A DNA stretch of 64,000 nt from HGM04593 sp045631905 (GTDB lineage Bacteria; Bacteroidota; Bacteroidia; Bacteroidales; Bacteroidaceae), in the NCBI GenBank assembly GCA_045631905.1, contig JAZQVO010000003.1:1-64000 (forward strand), written 5' to 3'. Shown in pieces: positions 9,333-17,083 of the stretch. Position 1 is the stretch's first letter. Every line of letters begins with the position of its first letter. Both the position numbers and the translations under genes were made by a program. The notes beneath the pieces are model-generated. The model saw only the letters and a program-made list of their open reading frames with translations. It ran no database searches and was not told where the DNA came from.

Positions 9333-10781
9333 TTATTCGTTTGCTTCTGGCTCCTCTTCTGTCCAGCCAAATTCTATCTCGGCATCGGGCAGGGGGAAGA
9401 TGAAGTTCTCTTCGTAGAGTGTTACTTCGGGGCTGTGTTTCAGCGTGCCTAAGATTCCATGTGTTTTGAGGAACCAGAAATATTGACCTTCGCCATAGAA
9501 CTCTTTGCTGTACTCTTTGTTGAGTGCATTCTTGCGCTGGTCTTCTGTTTCGCAAGATACGTTCTTGGCCTTAGAGATGCCTCGCTTGTTTCTCACGGTG
9601 TTAATGTGGTCGGCGGCCACAGTGCTCTCTTCGGCCGACTCGCATATTATGTAGTACATCTCGGGTAGGCGTATGAGTGGTATTATCTCGTTGTCGTTGT
9701 CTATGTATTTTAGTGACATCGCCTTCTCTTCGTCTTGGTTGCGGTAGAATGCCGAACCTTTTGCACGCATATCTTCGCTCTCTGAACCTACCGACTCGAA
9801 GATTGATTCGAGGGTTCTGAAATTGAGATAGTATTTGGTTTTTATTTTATCGCCTGTCGAGAAGTAGTCGGAAAGGTTGTCTTTCAGCTCATGCATGTTC
9901 AAGCCACAGATGACCTCTTTCGAGAGTATGGGGTCGCGGTCGTTATTGCTTTGTAGCTCGATGCCACACTCGTCGATAACCATTTGAGCATGCATCACTG
10001 CGCTGTCTTTTACACCTGCATAGTTGTATACACGTGCAAGCATCGCATTTACTGCATGGTAGTTGAAGCGAACGTGTCTCATGTTGGAGTGGTTGCTCAA
10101 ATCAACACCCTTCTCGTAGCTCATCAGTTTTTTTGCCTCTTTTAGGTCTTTGAGAATTTTGTATACTACGGTTTTTGCGGGTAATAGTGGCTGTTTCGAT
10201 TGGTCGGCAACGGTGCGGTAGGGTATGCACTTAACTTCCTTTGCCTCCTCGCTTGTTGCATAGTCCATGGGGCCCCAGCCACGCAGTAGGTCGAAGTGAA
10301 GGAAGGCACGCAGGGCAAGGGCTTCGCCACGTATCATCTGGCGGGTATTGGCATCTTTCAACACGGTTTCTCCAACCAGGTCCCACCATTTGAGCAGGTT
10401 GTTGGCGTTGGCGATTGTGTGGTATTGTGAGCCCCATGTGTTGGCAAGCACACCTTTTGTGTTGTATGCACCGCTTGTTTCTTGGTCGTAGATGTAGATG
10501 CTGTTTCGGTTGGGTGTTCCGTCGGGCAGGTAGTCGTACATCTGTGCAAGTTGGTCCAAAAGGCCGTATGAGAGGTTCTTTCCGTAGGTGTTCTCGTCGG
10601 TCATTATAATATAGAGGCCTGCAAGAGCACTCTTAAAACCGTTTTCTGTTGTAAAGAGCTCTTCTGCCGGAACGTCGGTGTTGGGGGAGACGTCCAACCA
10701 GTCGTCGAACAGGCTGTTACACGATGTAAGTGTAAATATGCTTACAAGAGCTATAATGGTTGTGTATGTTATTCTTTTCAT
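9333..10781 (-). CDS. SusD/RagB-like outer-membrane nutrient-binding lipoprotein
   Basis: 482 residues. The lipobox ends FTLTSC (Cys21), followed by LFDDWLDVSPNTDVP, the typical SusD start. The TPR-like helical core includes EALALRAFLHFDLLRGWG near residue 150 and the C-terminal RGISKA segment that matches the RNxR(G)I region of the family. SusD forms the lid over the SusC barrel and captures substrate. It starts 27 bases after the SusC stop. No glycan enzyme is in the operon, so the cargo may well be something other than a polysaccharide. Confidence 0.9.
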   Translation of the reverse strand: MKRITYTTIIALVSIFTLTSCNSLFDDWLDVSPNTDVPAEELFTTENGFKSALAGLYIIMTDENTYGKNLSYGLLDQLAQMYDYLPDGTPNRNSIYIYDQETSGAYNTKGVLANTWGSQYHTIANANNLLKWWDLVGETVLKDANTRQMIRGEALALRAFLHFDLLRGWGPMDYATSEEAKEVKCIPYRTVADQSKQPLLPAKTVVYKILKDLKEAKKLMSYEKGVDLSNHSNMRHVRFNYHAVNAMLARVYNYAGVKDSAVMHAQMVIDECGIELQSNNDRDPILSKEVICGLNMHELKDNLSDYFSTGDKIKTKYYLNFRTLESIFESVGSESEDMRAKGSAFYRNQDEEKAMSLKYIDNDNEIIPLIRLPEMYYIICESAEESTVAADHINTVRNKRGISKAKNVSCETEDQRKNALNKEYSKEFYGEGQYFWFLKTHGILGTLKHSPEVTLYEENFIFPLPDAEIEFGWTEEEPEANE

Positions 10782-10808
10782 TTTCTTTTTGTCTTTGAGG
10801 GATATTCT

Positions 10809-13800
10809 TTATCGGAACATTATTGACACGGATAAGGTGTAGGAACGTGCAAACGGGTAGTCGAGACCGCGCTCCATCTTGATGGGCGAGATGCGTGCTA
10901 TGTCGTTTGTGGTAAAGTTCAAGGCCAGTACGTCGATGTTTGCATCGCGCAGGTATTTAAAGCTGTCGGCCGAGAAACGGTATCCCACGTTTATGGTGGC
11001 AAACCTTATTTCGTTGTCGTCCATCAAGAAGCGTGTGCTTGCATATGTGTTGGCTCCTGTGGGGCTGAATGCTACATAGGGGGTTACATCTCCGGGTTTT
11101 TCCCAGCGGTCTTTGCCGGCGCGTTTGTCGAGGTTGTATGCAACATTTTGGTTCTCAATCTTGTCTACAAGTGTTGAGTTGTATACAACACCGCCGTATT
11201 TATAGGTAAAACCGAGTGTGCACGACAGGTCTTTCCAGTTTATGCTTGTCGAGATGGTTCCGCTGATTTTGGGGTTGGTGTCGCCCACGGGCACTTTGTC
11301 GTTGGCGCTCCATGTGAATGTCTTTGTTCCGTCGCGTTTCAGGAACACCTCTTTACCTGTTACAGGGTCTACACCCAAAGAGCGCACCACGTAGAGTGTG
11401 GTGGTCGATTCTCCTTCACGGTACTGTGGTTCGGGAGCGGTTGTAGAGTTCATGGCTGCCTCGTTTTGTTTCTTTAAGTACTCCGATAGCTTGAGAATTG
11501 TGTTCTTGTTGTGGTTGGCGTTGGCGTTGATGGTCCAGAAGAATTGTTTGCGCAGGTTCTGAACGGCTATGACATTCAACGAAACATCGAAACCTTTGTT
11601 CTGCAACTCACCGGCATTCATTACCATTGTGGGGAAACCGGTCGATGGTGCAAGGTCGTAGTTTGTCAGTAGTTCTTTTGTTATGTTGTTGTAGTAGTTG
11701 AACGATACATTGACACGGTTCTTCCAGAATCCGAAGTCTACCGACAAGCTCTTGTTGTGTGTCTTTGCCCAGTCGAGCTCGGTGTTGTTAAGGCCCGACA
11801 AGAGGGCTCCGAGAACTCCGAACGAGTCGTAGGGGCGCATTGTGTTTGCAAAGCTGTAATATTCTATCACGTCCGATGGGCTGAAGTTTTGCTCGCCTGT
11901 GACACCGTAGCTTGCACGCAGGACAAGGTTCGAGATGTAGCCCTCTACCCACTTTTCGTTGTGTACGTTCCAGCGACCACCTACCGACCAGAAGGGCTTC
12001 AGCTCGTGTTTTGCATATCGCGACGACGACTCACCGCTTAGGTTGAAGTCGAACGAGTAGCGGTTGTCGTAGCTGTACGATAACTGTCCGATGAGGCCTA
12101 CCGAGCGCGAGATGTTGTCGGAACCGATGTTTCTCATGTCGGTATCCATCTTGTTACCAAAGATAAAGTCGTCCATGTGTGCATCGGGGTAGCCTGTTGC
12201 CGACAGGTTCACGTAGTTGTTTTTGTCCTCGCTTATTGTCCAGTTGGCGAACATGCTGAATAGGTGTTTGTTCAGCACAAGGTTGTAGTTGATACCGAGG
12301 TTGCTCGACCACGATGACATCTCACCTGTGCTCTTTGAATAACTGCCTCGACGTGTGATGTCGTCCTCGGTCTCAAATTTTGTGTGGTCGGCAGGTGTGA
12401 ATCTGTCGGTTCCTGCCAAGCCTCTCATGTATGAGATTTGTTCGGTTATGCGCAAGTTTTTCAGTATCATGTACTCGAAGTTGAGGCTGGTTGTTACGCT
12501 CAGGCTGTTTGAGTTGTCTTTTAAGCCTAAGTTTGCATCGTACAAGGGGTTTGTGATGGGCACGCTGTTTCCGCTCACGTAGTTGTTGTCGAGTATCTTT
12601 ATTATGTTGCCATTTGCATCGGCAGGTATATAATAGGGGTTCAGCCTTGTGTACTGCGAGAATGAGCCGTAAGGTGAGTTTTTGCTATCCGACTCGGAGA
12701 GGCTTACGTTGGCGCGCATCACGAAATTTTCCTTCATGTACGACATGTTGAAGTTTACGCCAAGTGTCTGGTTTTCCGAGCCTTTCATCACACCGGGTAC
12801 CATGGCGGTGTTTAGGTCGAGGCTGTAACGGAACACGTCGGTACCGCCGGCTACGCTTGCCGAGTGACGTTGCTGTATTGCTGTGCGCAGGGGCTTCGAC
12901 AACCAGTATGTATTTACTCCGCCGAGTACGTTACGTTTGTATTTGTTGTAGAGGTTCATTTGAGATGGGTTGTTGGGGTCGTATAACCCTGCTCTCCACT
13001 CTGTGTCGAGCTTTGTGGCTGCGTCCATCATGTTGTAGTCGGTGAGATCGGGGGCCTGCACGGTGAATGTTCCGTTGTACGAAACGGTGAGTGCTCCGTC
13101 GGGGGCTACTTTGGTCTCTACAACAACCACACCGTTCGATGCTCGCGAACCGTAAACCGATGTGGCGGCGGCATCTTTCAATATGGTGATGCTTTCTACG
13201 CGTTCGGGGTCGAGGTCGAGTATTCGGCTCATGGGTACTATGAAGCCGTCGAGCACGAATAGTGGTGTGTTGGGACGGCTCGACACGTTGTCGAGCATGA
13301 GGTCCATGCTGTTGGGCGATGATTTTGTGTCGAGCTTCAACGACTGGTCACCACGAATCTGAAAATCGGGTTCGGCGTTGGGGTCGGAGCCCGAGCGGTT
13401 GTTTTCGAGAATCTTGAAGCTGGGGTCGAAGAACTGCAAGCTTTTGAGTATGTTTGTGGGGTTCATCTTGCGTAGCTCCTCGCCCTTAACCTCGACATAG
13501 TTACCGGTGAAGCTGTCTTTGCTTCTACGGCTTATACCGGTGATTACAACGTCGTCGAGCTCGATGCTGGGGCTCAGCTCTATAACAATGTTGCTCTCGT
13601 TCTTTGCTATCTGTTTCGAAACGGGTTGGTAGCCTACAAAGGAGATGCTGACCGACTCTTTGTTGCCTACACGCAGGCTGAACTTACCGTCGATGTCGGT
13701 TATACACCCTTTTGCTCCCTTGCTCTTGCTTGTACCGTCTGTGATGAGCACGGTTGCACCGATAAGTGGTTCGCCGGTCTCTTTGTCAATCACGCGGCCC

Positions 13801-14186
13801 GAAACATTGAACTCAACTTTTGTTGTTGCGCTCTTGTCGCCGGCTTCCACAATAATCTGGTTATTGCCTTCGTAGCGTATTTTTATGTTCTGGTCGCCGA
13901 TAAGCTCGTCCAGCACCTTGTCGAGTGGTTTTTCTTTCACGGCAAGGCTTGTGTGTTTGTTAATGTTGTATAGCGTAACGCCTTGCAATGTTATTTTGGC
14001 ATTTGCGGCTGTTGCTACCATCTCCAACACTTTTCCCAAGGGTTGGTTACTCACCCTTAATGTGACAGGTTTATCTTTCCAAGCATTCAAGGCCTGTGCT
14101 TGTGCGTTGGTTGCACCGCACACAAGCATAATGGCTAAAATGAATATCTTGCAGAAAAACTTAAAACAGGGGATAGTTTTTCTCAT
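10809..14186 (-). CDS. SusC/RagA-like TonB-dependent outer-membrane importer with an STN domain
   Basis: 1125 residues. Order: signal peptide (to about residue 32), STN domain (about 42-118, with PVTLRVSNQPLGKVLEMVA), carboxypeptidase-regulatory-like domain (about 127-210), plug (about 215-350, with ATSVYGSRASNGVVVVETK) and a 22-strand barrel ending in aromatic-rich YTLSVSIMFR. It energises substrate uptake through TonB and pairs with the SusD that follows. STN domains normally talk to a FecR-type anti-sigma factor, but none is encoded nearby in this window, so any regulator must be elsewhere. Confidence 0.93.
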   Translation of the reverse strand: MRKTIPCFKFFCKIFILAIMLVCGATNAQAQALNAWKDKPVTLRVSNQPLGKVLEMVATAANAKITLQGVTLYNINKHTSLAVKEKPLDKVLDELIGDQNIKIRYEGNNQIIVEAGDKSATTKVEFNVSGRVIDKETGEPLIGATVLITDGTSKSKGAKGCITDIDGKFSLRVGNKESVSISFVGYQPVSKQIAKNESNIVIELSPSIELDDVVITGISRRSKDSFTGNYVEVKGEELRKMNPTNILKSLQFFDPSFKILENNRSGSDPNAEPDFQIRGDQSLKLDTKSSPNSMDLMLDNVSSRPNTPLFVLDGFIVPMSRILDLDPERVESITILKDAAATSVYGSRASNGVVVVETKVAPDGALTVSYNGTFTVQAPDLTDYNMMDAATKLDTEWRAGLYDPNNPSQMNLYNKYKRNVLGGVNTYWLSKPLRTAIQQRHSASVAGGTDVFRYSLDLNTAMVPGVMKGSENQTLGVNFNMSYMKENFVMRANVSLSESDSKNSPYGSFSQYTRLNPYYIPADANGNIIKILDNNYVSGNSVPITNPLYDANLGLKDNSNSLSVTTSLNFEYMILKNLRITEQISYMRGLAGTDRFTPADHTKFETEDDITRRGSYSKSTGEMSSWSSNLGINYNLVLNKHLFSMFANWTISEDKNNYVNLSATGYPDAHMDDFIFGNKMDTDMRNIGSDNISRSVGLIGQLSYSYDNRYSFDFNLSGESSSRYAKHELKPFWSVGGRWNVHNEKWVEGYISNLVLRASYGVTGEQNFSPSDVIEYYSFANTMRPYDSFGVLGALLSGLNNTELDWAKTHNKSLSVDFGFWKNRVNVSFNYYNNITKELLTNYDLAPSTGFPTMVMNAGELQNKGFDVSLNVIAVQNLRKQFFWTINANANHNKNTILKLSEYLKKQNEAAMNSTTAPEPQYREGESTTTLYVVRSLGVDPVTGKEVFLKRDGTKTFTWSANDKVPVGDTNPKISGTISTSINWKDLSCTLGFTYKYGGVVYNSTLVDKIENQNVAYNLDKRAGKDRWEKPGDVTPYVAFSPTGANTYASTRFLMDDNEIRFATINVGYRFSADSFKYLRDANIDVLALNFTTNDIARISPIKMERGLDYPFARSYTLSVSIMFR

Positions 14187-14214
14187 AGTATTTATCGATT
14201 ATAGATTATTATTC

Positions 14215-15183
14215 TTACTGCAAAAGCATGTCTATGATGCTTTTATATGTTTTGTTGATGTTGTATTTTTCGAGGTAGTCTTTGTAAAGTGCGTCGGCTC
14301 TTTCAATCTCCTGACCGTTCATTATGAAGTTGCGCAACAGTGTGTAGAGCAGGCAGTCGCGTTGTTCGCCACTATAAAATGTTGCAAATTCTTTGTACAT
14401 CTCCTCCATGACTGTGGGCATGGTGTAGGTTTCGCCTTTCTCTTTTGCGCTTCTTCCGTTCATGTAGAAGCAGTAACGCATGAGCAGGCCTGCATAGTCG
14501 GGGCATGCAAGTGCCTCGGCATCGTTTCGTGTGGTGTAATTGTCCATGATGGTCCAGTAGTCGCCAATCTCCTGCTTGTCGATGGAGAGGCCTCGTATGC
14601 TTTCGTACATCACGGGGTACTCTATGAAAGACATATAGACTTGTGAGTCGATAAGTGCCATAACGTAGTTCTTGGCCTCGTTGCTTGCCTGGCTCTTCTC
14701 AATTATCGCTGTTGCTCTCTGGAGCAGGGTGCGTGAGTCGTCGATGCGTGCTTTGGGCTTTATGTCGAGTGCCGCGCAACCAAGGAGCTGGCTCTTGTAG
14801 CGTAAACTGCGTTTTACATTATCGATGCTTTTTATCAAGCGGTTATTGTTCACGGCGCGTTCGTCACCGCTGTATTCTGCTTTTATGTTCTTGCCTTCGT
14901 AGTTGATGTCTACATGCAGGCTGTCGCCGGGTTGCAGAATGATGTTTGTACGGCCGTTGATGGTGAGGCATACAAGGGCATCGCAGTCGAAGGTGTAGAT
15001 GTGCTCTTCGCCGGGGTTTGTGTGAAACTGCTGTGCGATGAGGGGTGTCTGCACGCAGTCGAAATAAACTATATCTCCCTTATAACCATAAATTTGAGCA
15101 CTTAGTGTTGTCTTTTCTTGTGCTGTTGCTGTATTTAACATGGTAGCTATCGCTACAAATGCAAAAGTTAAAATCTTCTTCAT
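14215..15183 (-). CDS. Exported protein resembling the N-terminal part of TlpA/DUF4369 proteins, without thioredoxin domain
   Basis: 322 residues from the ATG at 15183; the longer frame starting at 15225 would overlap the predicted transcription start. The signal peptide ends in NTATAQ. The segment VCLTINGRTNIILQPGDSLHVD near residues 75-100 is like the N-terminal domain of the Bacteroidota TlpA proteins, and the helical remainder is like their linkers, but the protein stops where a thioredoxin domain would start. First gene of the operon, 28 bases before SusC. It may be a periplasmic partner of the importer; function unknown. Confidence 0.65.
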   Translation of the reverse strand: MKKILTFAFVAIATMLNTATAQEKTTLSAQIYGYKGDIVYFDCVQTPLIAQQFHTNPGEEHIYTFDCDALVCLTINGRTNIILQPGDSLHVDINYEGKNIKAEYSGDERAVNNNRLIKSIDNVKRSLRYKSQLLGCAALDIKPKARIDDSRTLLQRATAIIEKSQASNEAKNYVMALIDSQVYMSFIEYPVMYESIRGLSIDKQEIGDYWTIMDNYTTRNDAEALACPDYAGLLMRYCFYMNGRSAKEKGETYTMPTVMEEMYKEFATFYSGEQRDCLLYTLLRNFIMNGQEIERADALYKDYLEKYNINKTYKSIIDMLLQ

Positions 15184-15232
15184 AGCTGTTATATAATAGT
15201 GTATAAAAAAGGCAAATAAATACAAATTGTGG

Positions 15233-15263
15233 CAAAATTATCATAAAAGCATTAAAAAACAAA
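15233..15263 (-). promoter_or_regulatory. Promoter of the SusCD/TlpA operon
   Basis: On the minus strand TTTG (complement of 15260-15263), 19 bases, then TAATTTTG (complement of 15233-15240). This is an exact match to the Bacteroidota -33/-7 consensus, about 50 bases before the first start codon. Confidence 0.65.
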
Positions 15264-15735
15264 TTCAATATAAAAAATATTATATAAAATGGTGGCGTGT
15301 TTTTCTTTTTTAACATATAGGCCGGTGTGCCACGAGGTGAAAACTTGAAAAATGTTGCGGGGGAACCTCTTTCTGCCATGTGTAACGAAGAAGACGACTG
15401 CGATGTGTAACGGATATTTATGGTGGGGTGTCGTTTGTTTTTCTCCTTTTTATATAATAAATAGTGGTGTGTTAAATTGCACAGCCAACTATATGGCTCG
15501 TTCTCGTTTATAAAAAACAACACCGGCATTTTTACAATTCTCTTGAATCTTTTTTAGCACTTTGACTTACTGTATATCGTGGCTTTTTACAGCTCGCCGA
15601 ACACATAAAATTCAGAGGTGGTTAAGCTCCTGCGTGCGTTCTACGGTATTTGCAATTCTTCGCTATGTAATGATATCATTGTGTAGTATAATGTTCTCAG
15701 ATGATATAATTGTATAAACCTTAAAAATATGTTTT
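15264..15735. other. AT-rich intergenic stretch without recognised gene
   Basis: About 470 bases upstream of the SusCD operon. A minus-strand frame crosses part of it but has no signal of real coding and overlaps the operon promoter. I see no RNA gene. It marks the edge of the accessory patch near tRNA-Leu. Confidence 0.4.
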
Positions 15736-15891
15736 ATGGAGAAATTAGCGAAAAGAAAAAATGCGAGGACAAAGGGTAATGCATAGCTTAAGCCCAAAAG
15801 ACGTAATGAGGAAGTAGCTTACATTCTTACAGATGCGAAAGAAACAGTAGTAACTGAAAACTTTTACCAACCAATTCCTGTAATATTCTAA
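15736..15891 (+). pseudogene. Small ORF interrupted by an amber codon
   Basis: From ATG 15736 the frame reads a basic peptide (MEKLAKRKNARTKGNA), meets TAG at 15784-15786 and continues open for 34 more codons to TAA at 15889, with a plausible protein-like sequence (NEEVAYILTDAKETVV). If TAG was once a sense codon this was a protein of about 51 residues. The family is unknown. It could equally be chance. Confidence 0.3.
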
Positions 15892-15927
15892 AGTATTATA
15901 TGCCTGATGGTATGATTTAATGAAGAA

Positions 15928-15957
15928 AGCCTGTCTATCCGTGTGGGTAGACAGGCT
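15928..15957 (-). terminator. Terminator of the small zinc-ribbon gene
   Basis: A 13-bp stem (15928-15940 with 15945-15957, one G-T pair). On the minus strand it is followed by TTTCTTC. It lies 35 bases after the stop of the gene at 15992. Confidence 0.7.
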
Positions 15958-15991
15958 ACGTTGCTATATAAAGTTGCGTGGCGCTCTCTAT

Positions 15992-16282
15992 CTATTGTTT
16001 TGGTTTGTCAAATTCTGTGTTACACTTTGGGCATTTGCAACTTTTGCCACTTTGGGTTAAAGCATATCCTGCTGCAGCACCGACAACGGGGGCGCCAAGA
16101 CCGAGCGTTCCGATAGTTACAGATAAACCTATGGCTGTACATACAGCAGCACCAACTACAGCACCAACTACTCCACTGTTGTGCTTTTTAACAATAAAAC
16201 TATGTCCACAATTAGGACATTTTGCAATAACATCTTTTGCCATCTTTTCAGTTTTAGCCTCACTGTTCCCTTTGTTTGGCAT
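15992..16282 (-). CDS. Small protein with a zinc ribbon split around a glycine-zipper membrane segment
   Basis: 96 residues. A CPNC knuckle (about residues 22-25) and a CKCPKC knuckle (about 82-87) flank a hydrophobic, Gly/Ala-rich stretch of about 45 residues (VVGAVVGAAVCTAIGLS and GLGAPVVGAAAGYAL) that looks like a glycine-zipper hairpin. The two CxxC pairs could join into one zinc site at the same membrane face. I do not recognise a named family. Its ATG overlaps the stop codon of the upstream small gene by one base (TAATG), which suggests translational coupling. A terminator follows. Confidence 0.7.
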   Translation of the reverse strand: MPNKGNSEAKTEKMAKDVIAKCPNCGHSFIVKKHNSGVVGAVVGAAVCTAIGLSVTIGTLGLGAPVVGAAAGYALTQSGKSCKCPKCNTEFDKPKQ

Positions 16283-16440
16283 TAAATAAATAAGGTGTGG
16301 GAACTTATCGCTTTATCCTGTAGTATGGCTTCTCGCATTGCCTTGGCATGGATAAAACAATAGCCCACACCAAAGGTTATGTAAGGAGCCACTACAGGCA
16401 GTACAAACCAATGATGTGGTGCTAATGCTATCATCTTCAT
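16282..16440 (-). CDS. 52-residue predicted membrane protein
   Basis: A short minus-strand frame from ATG 16440 to TAA 16282-16284. It has one likely membrane segment (WFVLPVVAPYITFGVGYCF, about residues 11-29) followed by a charged tail (HAKAMREAILQDK). AAGG lies four to five bases before the ATG. The one-base TAATG overlap with the next gene is the main reason to believe it is real. Family unknown; the pair probably works together. Confidence 0.55.
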   Translation of the reverse strand: MKMIALAPHHWFVLPVVAPYITFGVGYCFIHAKAMREAILQDKAISSHTLFI

Positions 16441-16782
16441 GCCTTAATAAAACTTTGCGAGAATTTTACTACGAAGATAATTTCAATAACACCTTTTACT
16501 AAATATGTCCTTCCTAACCACCACTGTGGCGTGGAATTGTTGCGAATATAGTTAAAAGGTGTGACATTCTGCATTTATGATAGATTTTTTTGCTAAAAAT
16601 GTGTCTTAAATAATTTTCAACAATCTTCTACCTACCTTTTCTTTAATTTCTGTAATGGGTATAGTAACTACAAAAATCATCAAAAAGGTTGGTTTCTGTA
16701 GTTTGTAATAGTAGTGTGGCGACAAAATTTGAACAGGGTCTATAAAAAGATTTCTCCTCAAAAAATGTCGCCCTTATAAGGT
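16441..16782. other. Intergenic stretch of the accessory patch
   Basis: No convincing gene. It contains an imperfect inverted repeat, GGCGACA at 16718-16724 with TGTCGCC at 16766-16772, which could be the edge of a lost element or a regulatory site. Confidence 0.3.
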
Positions 16783-16884
16783 TTAGAAACTCAAGCAATC
16801 ATAAGTCTCTAATATCTCTTCCTGTCTCAATCCAAGATAGCGTTTTGTAATAGCAACGTTGCTATGGATAGATTGCTTTATATC
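16783..16884 (-). pseudogene. C-terminal remnant of a phage-type tyrosine recombinase (integrase)
   Basis: The last 30 or so residues of a minus-strand frame read HSNVAITKRYLGLRQEEI then LETYDCLSF and stop. This matches the end of Bacteroidota integrases, where NHSS.AIT.RYIGI.Q.EI holds the active-site His and the nucleophilic Tyr (here Y of KRYLG). Upstream the frame no longer looks like an integrase, so the gene is decayed. It lies 1.4 kb from the 3' end of tRNA-Leu, a usual integration target. Confidence 0.6.
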
Positions 16885-16982
16885 CTTGTCGCATATTCGC
16901 AAACGTTTGTAACCCACCCGAGGAAACGGAAATCTTGGCAACAACCTTGTGTCCACAATAAATAAGATATTGTAAATCTCCA

Positions 16983-17068
16983 ATTCGGGACAAAATTGAT
17001 TCGATTCGGGACAAATTTTAGCTGTTTTGTCCCGTAAATTGAAGAAATAGTATTATTTTTGTCCCGAA
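16983..17068 (+). promoter_or_regulatory. Four operator-like repeats overlapping the fic promoter
   Basis: ATTCGGGACAAA occurs at 16983-16994 and 17004-17015 (21-bp step, two helical turns). The reverse form TTTGTCCCG occurs at 17026-17034 and, extended by AA, at 17058-17068 (32-bp step). The second and third copies make an inverted repeat with a nine-base spacer. The fourth overlaps TATTTTTG (17054-17061), a perfect -7 box; the third covers a possible -33 TTTG (17026-17029), though the 24-base spacing is long. The winged-helix domain of the Fic protein just downstream is the obvious candidate ligand. Confidence 0.65.
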
Positions 17069-17083
17069 TAAAGTTTGAATGGT

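Noticed and set aside
15080..15529. Minus-strand ORF of 149 codons before the SusCD operon
   Set aside because: It overlaps the operon promoter and first gene in another frame and has low-complexity, non-protein-like content.
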